Origin: Burkholderiales bacterium
Lineage (GTDB): Bacteria > Pseudomonadota > Gammaproteobacteria > Burkholderiales > Casimicrobiaceae
Direction of reading: 5' to 3'
Assembly: GCA_020851235.1 (NCBI GenBank)
Contig: JADZDD010000035.1
Location: 619,629-683,628 of the forward strand
Length of the DNA stretch: 64,000 nucleotides
Shown piece by piece: positions 57,987 through 64,000 of the stretch (its first letter is position 1; each line of letters opens with the position of its first letter). The notes under the pieces were generated by a model. It saw only the letters and a list, made by a program, of their open reading frames with translations, was not told where the DNA came from and made no database searches. The translations under genes and the position numbers were made by a program.

Positions 57987-59513
57987 ATGGAAGTGCTGAC
58001 GCATCTATTGGGCGGCGTCTTGACCGTGCTCTCGCCGGTCAACTTCATGGTGCTCGCCATCGGCCTCGTGCTCGGCATGCTGGTCGCGGTGCTGCCGGGA
58101 TTGACGCTCGTCATGGGCGTCGTGCTGGCGCTGCCGTTCACCTACAAGATGGGTGTGGGGCCCGCGCTGATCCTGCTCACCGCGATGTACGCCTCGGGGA
58201 CGTACGCGGGCGCGATCACGTCGATCCTGTTCCGGATCCCCGGCGAGCCGATGGACGTGCCGCTGCTGTGGGACGGCTACGAGATGACGCGCAAGGGGCA
58301 GGCCGCCCGCGCGCTCGGGTGGTCGCTCGCCGCCTCGTTCATCGGCGGCATCGTCTCGGCCGTGATGATGGTCGCGATGGCCGAGCCGGTCGCGCGGATC
58401 GCGCTCAGCTTCTCGTCGCCGGAGTTCTTCGCGGTCCTCTTCTTCGGCCTCATCAGCGTGGTCGCGCTGTCGGGCGATTCGGTGGTCAATGCGCTCGTGA
58501 GCCTGTGCCTCGGGCTTCTGATCGCCTCGGTGGGGGTCGATTCGATCTACGGCTCGGAGCGCTTCGCCTTCGGCCAGCCGTTTCTTCTCGACGGCATCGA
58601 GTTCCTGCTCGTCATGGTGGGCGCGTACGGCATCGGCGAAGTGCTCACGCGACTCGGCACCGGCTTCGCGTCCACCGCGAGTGCTGGCGACGGCCAGGCG
58701 CGGTTTCGTACCGCGCTCCCGCGCTGGGTGGAGATCGTGCGGATGAAATACACGCTGCTGCGGGGGACGCTAACCGGCGTCGTCGTCGGCATCATTCCCG
58801 GTGCCGGAGCGACCGTGTCGGCCTTCGTCGCGTATGGACTCGAAAGCCAGTACGGCGCCAATCGAAAGAACCTCGGCACCGGCGCGCCCGAGGGCATCGC
58901 CGTCGCGAAGTCGGCGGCGACCGCATCGGTGGGCGGCGCGCTCGTCCCGCTGCTCGCGATGGGCATTCCGGGCAGCGGCGCCACCGCGATCATCCTCGCG
59001 GCATTCCTGCTCCATGGCATCCAGCCGGGCCCGCAGGTATTCGTCACCAGCACGGGCCTCGTGTACACGGTATTCGCGGCGGTGTTCCTGTCGATCATCG
59101 GCATGTGCATCCTGGGCTACTTCGCGATCAAGCCGCTGTGCAAGGTGCTCGACGCGCCCGAGGCGATCGTCTCGGCGTTCGTCGTCGTGTTCTGCTTCGT
59201 CGGCGCCTTCGCCGCCCGCAACAGCCTGTCCGACCTTTATGTCATCTCGGTGTTCGGCCTCATCGGCTACCTTGCCGAACGCTTCCGTTTCCCGATCGCC
59301 CCGCTGGTGCTGGGCACCATCCTCGGGCCGCTCGCCGAGACCAATTTCATGACGATGATGGTGAGCTTCGACAACGACTGGACGGTGCTCTTCCGCCGTC
59401 CGATCAGCGCCGTGATCATGGTCCTCGCGCTCGCCGGACTGTTCTGGCCGGTCGTGCGCGGCGCGCTGCGGCACCTGCGCGCGACCCGGATGCACGCCGA
59501 GCGCACGAGGTGA
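57987..59513 (+). CDS. tctA: Tripartite tricarboxylate transporter large permease (TctA)
   Basis: Large permease of 508 residues, about twelve spans. Family signatures: GMLVAVLPGLTLVMGVVLAL, AMYASGTYAGAITSILFRIP, GEP, and VVGIIPGAGATVSAFVAYGL, ESQYGANRKNLGTGAPEG, AMGIPGSGATAIILAAFLLH. GTYAGAI and the two PG-rich loops are the transport signature. The ATG at 57987 has GGAGGAGGGA upstream. The gene is followed by the aldehyde dehydrogenase after 5 bp. Confidence 0.94.
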   Translation: MEVLTHLLGGVLTVLSPVNFMVLAIGLVLGMLVAVLPGLTLVMGVVLALPFTYKMGVGPALILLTAMYASGTYAGAITSILFRIPGEPMDVPLLWDGYEMTRKGQAARALGWSLAASFIGGIVSAVMMVAMAEPVARIALSFSSPEFFAVLFFGLISVVALSGDSVVNALVSLCLGLLIASVGVDSIYGSERFAFGQPFLLDGIEFLLVMVGAYGIGEVLTRLGTGFASTASAGDGQARFRTALPRWVEIVRMKYTLLRGTLTGVVVGIIPGAGATVSAFVAYGLESQYGANRKNLGTGAPEGIAVAKSAATASVGGALVPLLAMGIPGSGATAIILAAFLLHGIQPGPQVFVTSTGLVYTVFAAVFLSIIGMCILGYFAIKPLCKVLDAPEAIVSAFVVVFCFVGAFAARNSLSDLYVISVFGLIGYLAERFRFPIAPLVLGTILGPLAETNFMTMMVSFDNDWTVLFRRPISAVIMVLALAGLFWPVVRGALRHLRATRMHAERTR

Positions 59514-59518
59514 CGCCC

Positions 59519-60937
59519 ATGAGCACGACCGACATGCAAACCGTTGCCGACGTGGTGCGCGAGATCGTGCGCCGCGCCCGCATTGCGCAGGCCATCGCCG
59601 ATGGCTGGTCGCAGGAGCGCGTCGACGAGGTCGTCGCCGCCGCGGCGTGGGCGATCCTCGAGCCCGGGCGCAATCGCGAACTCGCCGAACGGGCGGTCAC
59701 CGACACGGGCGTGGGCAACGTCGCGGACAAGCTGCGCAAGAACGAGCGCAAGACGCTCGGTCTCCTGCGCGACCTGCACGGCACGAAGACCGTCGGCGTC
59801 ATCGCCGAGTATCCCGAACGGGGGCTGGTCGAGATCGCCCGGCCGGTCGGCGTCGTCGCCGCGATCACGCCGTCGACCAACCCGGGGGCCACGCCGGCGA
59901 ACAAGATCCTCAATGCGCTGAAGGCGCGCGATGCGATCGTCGTGGCGCCGAGCCCGAAGGGCTACGGCACCTGCGCCCGCCTGCTCGAGTTCATTCACGC
60001 CCAGCTCGACCGCGTGGACGCGCCGCGAGATCTCGTCCAGATGCTACCCTCGCCGATCGGCAAGGAAGCGACCGCCGCGCTCATGCGCGAGGCCGATCTC
60101 GTCGTCGCCACCGGCTCGCAGAGCAACGTGCGCGCCGCGTATGCGAGCGGGACTCCGGCCTTTGGCGTCGGCGCCGGGAACGTCGCCGCCATCGTCGACG
60201 AGACCGCCGACGCCGACGCGGCCGCGGCACGCATCGTCGTGTCCAAGACCTTCGACAACGCGACGAGCTGCTCGTCGGAGAACAGCGTCGTCGTCGTGCG
60301 CGCGATCCGCGACCGCCTGGTCGCGGCACTCGCGGCGCGCGGGGTCGTCCTCCTCGATGCGGCGCGCAAGGCCGCGCTCGCGCAGGTCATGTGGCGCGGC
60401 GGCAAGCTCGCGGCAGGCGTGATCGGGAAGTCCGCCCGCGAGATCGCGGCGGTGGCAGGCTTCGCCGACCTGGCGCAGCGGCAGGACCTGCGCGTGCTGA
60501 TGGTCGAGGAGACGGACTGGGGCCCCGCGCACCCGTACTCGGGCGAGAAGCTCTCACCGGTGCTCGCGCTCTACACCGCGCCGGACTTCGCCGACGCGCA
60601 GCGCATCGTCGCGGGCATCTACGGCTACATGGGCGCCGGCCACTCGGTCGGCCTGCACAGCGCGAACGACGAGCGCGCGCTCGAACTCGGCTTGCATCTG
60701 CCGGTGGCGCGGGTGATCGTCAACCAGGCGCACTGCATCGCGACCGGGGGCAGCTTCGACAACGGCCTGCCGTTCTCGCTGTCGATGGGATGCGGCACGT
60801 GGGGGCGGAACAACTTCAGCGACAACATGAACGTGCGCCATTACCTCAACGTGACGCGCATCGCACGCCCGATCCCCGAGCGCGTCCCGGCGCTCGAGGA
60901 GTTCCTCGGAACCTTCTTCGCCAAACACGGGCGCTGA
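59519..60937 (+). CDS. Acylating aldehyde dehydrogenase, sulfoacetaldehyde dehydrogenase-like
   Basis: CoA-acylating aldehyde dehydrogenase of 472 residues: TPSTNPGATPANKILNALKA, DAIVVAPSPKGYGTCARLLE, TGSQSNVRAAYASGTPAFGV, GAGNVAAIVDE, the catalytic Cys251 in FDNATSCSSENS. Its closest characterised type as I recall it is SauS, which reduces sulfoacetyl-CoA to sulfoacetaldehyde with NADPH. Next to an AMP-forming CoA ligase and a carboxylate transporter this makes sulfoacetate, or another short acid, the likely substrate. Other acylating dehydrogenases (such as EutE/PduP) are alternatives. The ATG at 59519 follows tctA by 5 bp. Confidence 0.85.
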   Translation: MSTTDMQTVADVVREIVRRARIAQAIADGWSQERVDEVVAAAAWAILEPGRNRELAERAVTDTGVGNVADKLRKNERKTLGLLRDLHGTKTVGVIAEYPERGLVEIARPVGVVAAITPSTNPGATPANKILNALKARDAIVVAPSPKGYGTCARLLEFIHAQLDRVDAPRDLVQMLPSPIGKEATAALMREADLVVATGSQSNVRAAYASGTPAFGVGAGNVAAIVDETADADAAAARIVVSKTFDNATSCSSENSVVVVRAIRDRLVAALAARGVVLLDAARKAALAQVMWRGGKLAAGVIGKSAREIAAVAGFADLAQRQDLRVLMVEETDWGPAHPYSGEKLSPVLALYTAPDFADAQRIVAGIYGYMGAGHSVGLHSANDERALELGLHLPVARVIVNQAHCIATGGSFDNGLPFSLSMGCGTWGRNNFSDNMNVRHYLNVTRIARPIPERVPALEEFLGTFFAKHGR

Positions 60938-60950
60938 TTTCCCGCCAACG

Positions 60951-62522
60951 ATGATTCGAGACTCCCAGCCTCCCGGCGCCCCGCGCACCATCGCGGCGCT
61001 CATCGATGCGCGCGCGCTCGACCGCGCCGACGCGACGTACCTCGTGTCCACCGAGACCGGCCGCACGCTCGGCTTCGCCGCGCTGCGCGCGTCGAGCGAG
61101 AGGATCGGCGGGGTCCTGGACCGGCTCGGCATCGCCCGCGGCGAGAACGTCGCCATCGTCATGCCCAATGGCGCGGCGACGGTGCGACTGCTCCTGGGCG
61201 TCATGTACTCCGGCCGCGTCGTCGTTCCCGTGAATCTCCTCTCGCAGTCCGAGCAGATGCGCTACGTGCTCGACCATTGCGAATGCCGGCTCGTCTTCGC
61301 GTCCCCCGATTGGGTGCCGCGCCTGCGCGAGATGCTCGTGAGCAGGGAAGCACCGCCGCGCATCATCGAGGTTGCACCCGAGGCCGACACCGTCCGCGGC
61401 GAGCGCGACGCCGACGCGACAGCCGGCGCGGCAGCGTCAGCTGCGCCGCCGATCGCGCCCGAAGCGCTCGCGCTATTGATGTACACGTCGGGCACCACGG
61501 GCAAGCCCAAGGGGGTGATGCTCACGCACGGCAATATCGCCGCCAACGCCCATGCGATCAGCGTCGAGCACGACCTCGGGCCCACGGATCGCGTTGCCGC
61601 GGTGTTGCCGCTCTACCACATCAATGCCTTTGCCGTGACGATGGCAGCACCGCTCGCGCACGGCGGCAGCCTCGCGATCGCGCCGCGCTTTTCCGCGGGA
61701 CGCTTCTGGGAGATGGTCGCCCTGCATCACTGCACCTGGATCAACGTGGTGCCGACGATCATCAGCTACCTCCTCGAAGGCGAGACGCCGCCCCGCGAGC
61801 GGTTGTCGCAGATCCGCTTCTGCCGTTCGGCGTCGGCGGCGCTTCCGCCCGAACATCATCGCGCTTTCGAGGCGAAGTTCGGCATCGGCATCGTCGAGAC
61901 GATGGGCCTCACCGAAACCGTGGCGCCCGCATTCAGCAATCCGCTCGATCCGGCGCGACGGCGGATCGGCTCGGTCGGTCTGCCCTCCGGCTGCGAGGCG
62001 CGCATCGCCGACGAGCACGGCATGACGCTGCCCGACGGCGAGGCCGGCGAGATCCTGATCCGCGGTCCGCAGGTCACGCCCGGATACTTCCACAACCCGG
62101 AAGCGACGGCGGCGGCATTCATCGACGGGTGGCTGCGCACCGGCGACATCGGCCGGCGTGATGCCGATGGCTACTTCCACGTCACCGGGCGCATGAAGGA
62201 GCTCATCATCAAGGGCGGTGAGAACATCGCGCCACGCGAGATCGACGAGGTGCTCCTGCGCCATCCGGCCGTGGCCGACGCCGCTGCCGTGGGCATGCCC
62301 GACCGGCACTACGGACAGGAAATCCTCGCCTGCGTCATCGCCCGCGACGACAGGCAGGTGGCGACTGCGTATGATGCCGATGCGCTGCGCGAGGAACTGC
62401 GCGCGTTCTGCACGAAGCATCTCGGTCCCTTCAAGACGCCGCGCGAGATCCGTTTCGTCGCCGAGCTTCCTCGCGGACCGTCGGGCAAGGTGCAGCGCCT
62501 GAAGCTCCTCGAACCGAGCTAG
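60951..62522 (+). CDS. AMP-forming acyl-CoA ligase
   Basis: Adenylating ligase of 523 residues. ATP motif: LLMYTSGTTGKPKGVMLTHG. Then ETMGLTETVAPAFSNPLDP, LPDGEAGEILIRGPQVTPGY, GWLRTGDIGRRDADGYFHVT, GRMKELIIKGGENIAPREID and the catalytic Lys in RGPSGKVQRLKL. It fits SauT (sulfoacetate–CoA ligase) by neighbourhood with a SauS-like gene; other short or aromatic acids are possible. It lies 13 bp after the dehydrogenase. Confidence 0.88.
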   Translation: MIRDSQPPGAPRTIAALIDARALDRADATYLVSTETGRTLGFAALRASSERIGGVLDRLGIARGENVAIVMPNGAATVRLLLGVMYSGRVVVPVNLLSQSEQMRYVLDHCECRLVFASPDWVPRLREMLVSREAPPRIIEVAPEADTVRGERDADATAGAAASAAPPIAPEALALLMYTSGTTGKPKGVMLTHGNIAANAHAISVEHDLGPTDRVAAVLPLYHINAFAVTMAAPLAHGGSLAIAPRFSAGRFWEMVALHHCTWINVVPTIISYLLEGETPPRERLSQIRFCRSASAALPPEHHRAFEAKFGIGIVETMGLTETVAPAFSNPLDPARRRIGSVGLPSGCEARIADEHGMTLPDGEAGEILIRGPQVTPGYFHNPEATAAAFIDGWLRTGDIGRRDADGYFHVTGRMKELIIKGGENIAPREIDEVLLRHPAVADAAAVGMPDRHYGQEILACVIARDDRQVATAYDADALREELRAFCTKHLGPFKTPREIRFVAELPRGPSGKVQRLKLLEPS

Positions 62523-62555
62523 CGTTCCTGCCCGCCGCACTGCATCGTCGACGTC

Positions 62556-63275
62556 ATGACCTGGTCCATTCTCGCGCGTGATGCCTCCGGAGCCTTCGGC
62601 ATCGCGATCGCAAGCCGCTTCTTCGCGGTCGGCGCGATGTGCCCGCACGCGCAAAGTGGCGTCGGCGCGCTGTCGACGCAGGCGCTCATGAACCCGCTGT
62701 ACGCGAAGCCCGGCCTCGCACTGCTCGCGTCGGGCATGCCCGCACCCGACGTCGTGCGCACGCTCGTCGCCCCCGATGCGGGACGCGACCACCGCCAGGT
62801 GCACGCGATCGACGCGCAGGGACGCATTGGCGCGCACACCGGCGCGGCGTGCATCGACTGGTGCGGGCATCTCGCCGGCCCCGGCTGGTCGATCGCAGGC
62901 AACATGCTCGCCGGAGCGCAGGTGCTCGAAGCGACCGGCGAGGCCTACGATCGCCTCGACGGCCGCCCCTTCGCCGAGCGGCTCGTGGGCGCTCTCGAAG
63001 CGGGCAACGCCGCCGGGGGCGACAAGCGGGGCAAGCAGGCCGCGGCGCTCCTCGTCGTCACGACCGAGGACTATCCCGCGCTCACGCTGCGCGTCGACGA
63101 TCACGAGGAGCCGTTCCTCGAACTGCGACGCCTGTACGAGAAGAGTCTCGAACGCTTCGTCCCGTTCCTCTCGTGCCTCGCGACGAAGGCCCGGCCGGCA
63201 GGCATCACCGATCGCGCGCTCATCGAAGCCGAGATCGAGCGCTTCCACGCGGCGCGGGCGGGCCACGCGGAGTGA
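62556..63275 (+). CDS. DUF1028 family Ntn-hydrolase-like protein
   Basis: Protein of 239 residues: [60 protein letters not shown] and [17 protein letters not shown]. The family is common beside peptide ABC importers and gamma-glutamyl-type hydrolases. Its activity is unproven. The stop overlaps the start of the ABC ATPase gene (TGATG), so these are cotranscribed. It lies 33 bp after the ligase. Confidence 0.92.
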   Translation: MTWSILARDASGAFGIAIASRFFAVGAMCPHAQSGVGALSTQALMNPLYAKPGLALLASGMPAPDVVRTLVAPDAGRDHRQVHAIDAQGRIGAHTGAACIDWCGHLAGPGWSIAGNMLAGAQVLEATGEAYDRLDGRPFAERLVGALEAGNAAGGDKRGKQAAALLVVTTEDYPALTLRVDDHEEPFLELRRLYEKSLERFVPFLSCLATKARPAGITDRALIEAEIERFHAARAGHAE

Positions 63276-64000
63276 TGGGCGATCCTCCCGCACCGCGCGC
63301 GGACGCGCCGCCGCTACTCGAGATCCGCGATCTCGTCACACGCTTCACCACCGACGTCGGCGAATTCACCGCAGTCGACGGCGTGAGCCTGAGCGTCGAG
63401 GCAGGGCACACGCTCGGCATCGTCGGCGAGTCGGGTTGCGGCAAGAGCGTCACCGCGATGTCGATCATGGGTCTCGTGCCGCAGCCGCCGGGTCGCATCG
63501 TCGGCGGCGAGATCCGCTTCGATGGCGTCGATCTGCTGCGACTCGACCCCGCCGCGCTGCGCGAGCTGCGCGGCGACCGCATCGCGATGATCTTCCAGGA
63601 GCCGATGACGTCGCTCAACCCCGCGTACACGGTCGGCGATCAGATCGCCGAGGGCATCCTGCGCCACCGCCCGGTATCGAAGTCCGAAGCGCGCGCGCTG
63701 GCGACCGAGATGCTGCGCCGCGTGCGCATTCCGTCGCCCGAGACGCGCTACGACGACTATCCGCACCGGCTCTCCGGGGGGATGCGCCAGCGCGTGATGA
63801 TCGCGATGGCGCTCGCCTGCGAGCCGCGGCTGCTCATCGCCGACGAACCGACGACCGCGCTCGACGTGACGATCCAGGCGCAGATCCTCGATCTCATGCG
63901 CACGCTGCGCGAGGAGACCGGCACCGCGATCATCCTCATCACGCACGACCTCGGCGTCATCGCCGAGGTCGCCGACGACGTCGCGGTCATGTACTCCGGC
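63275..64000 (+). CDS. Peptide-type ABC transporter ATP-binding protein (partial)
   Basis: ATPase of the DppD/OppD type, first 242 codons, running off the right edge. Walker [22 protein letters not shown]-loop [20 protein letters not shown], signature [20 protein letters not shown], Walker [21 protein letters not shown], switch [18 protein letters not shown]. It imports peptides or other small compounds such as glutathione or nickel. The C-terminal oligopeptide domain and the partner genes are outside. Confidence 0.93.
   Translation, partial: MGDPPAPRADAPPLLEIRDLVTRFTTDVGEFTAVDGVSLSVEAGHTLGIVGESGCGKSVTAMSIMGLVPQPPGRIVGGEIRFDGVDLLRLDPAALRELRGDRIAMIFQEPMTSLNPAYTVGDQIAEGILRHRPVSKSEARALATEMLRRVRIPSPETRYDDYPHRLSGGMRQRVMIAMALACEPRLLIADEPTTALDVTIQAQILDLMRTLREETGTAIILITHDLGVIAEVADDVAVMYSG

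Overview
This window reads as chromosomal DNA of a high-GC betaproteobacterium, most likely of the Burkholderiales/Rhodocyclales type. I base this on gene families and gene order, not on any search. The markers are a dacA–D-amino-acid transaminase–ybeD–lipB–lipA neighbourhood, rpe next to trpEGDC, a Bug-type TctC/TctB/TctA transporter, the very long DUF3683-type FAD/Fe-S oxidoreductase, the comM–ubiK–amtB neighbourhood and a TfpX/TfpZ pilin-accessory protein. The first ~3 kb looks by eye clearly less GC-rich than the rest.

Layout. 1–2.8 kb: the end of a branched-chain amino acid ABC transporter (livM partial, livH, livF, livG), all on the minus strand, followed by ~730 bp with no gene I can support. 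3.5–10.6 kb: mixed genes, namely a small membrane protein, a LysR regulator divergent from the quinone reductase wrbA, a nitrilase, a TPM-domain membrane protein, an AbrB/VapC toxin–antitoxin pair that sits in frame behind a lipoprotein-like leader, and two unknown exported or membrane proteins. 10.6–17.7 kb: a minus-strand operon with an Ugp/Mal-type ABC importer, an amidase and an FMN 2-hydroxyacid oxidase. The set would fit uptake and breakdown of a 2-hydroxy-amide. 17.8–23.0 kb: rpe, trpE, trpG, an LprI-like gene, trpD and trpC, with overlapping start/stop codons. 23.0–32.1 kb: apaG, mltA, then lipA, lipB, an Xre–RES toxin–antitoxin pair, ybeD, cfa, a flavin reductase, dat and dacA. 32.2–41.5 kb: tfpZ-like, dadA, gcvP, gcvH and gcvT, with a tandem glycine riboswitch in front of gcvT, then a cytochrome c and a thioredoxin-domain protein. 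41.6–53.6 kb: a PilZ-like unknown, the 1285-residue oxidoreductase, DUF1684, a secreted HExxH metalloprotease, comM and ubiK. 53.6–55.4 kb: amtB with a sigma-54 promoter and two NtrC-like sites. 55.4–62.5 kb: an IclR regulator, a tripartite transporter, an acylating aldehyde dehydrogenase and an acyl-CoA ligase. This set resembles sulfoacetate catabolism. 62.6–64 kb: a DUF1028 protein overlapping the start of a peptide-type ABC ATPase cut by the window edge.

How the genes connect. The lipoate genes lipA/lipB supply the cofactor of GcvH. The glycine cleavage genes are controlled by glycine through a riboswitch and share a transcription direction with dadA, which feeds amino acid catabolism. 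AmtB is predicted to be switched on by nitrogen limitation. Two toxin–antitoxin pairs are placed next to, and partly overlapping, housekeeping genes. Six minus-strand genes share an extended -10 element TGCTAnnnn (usually ending in T).
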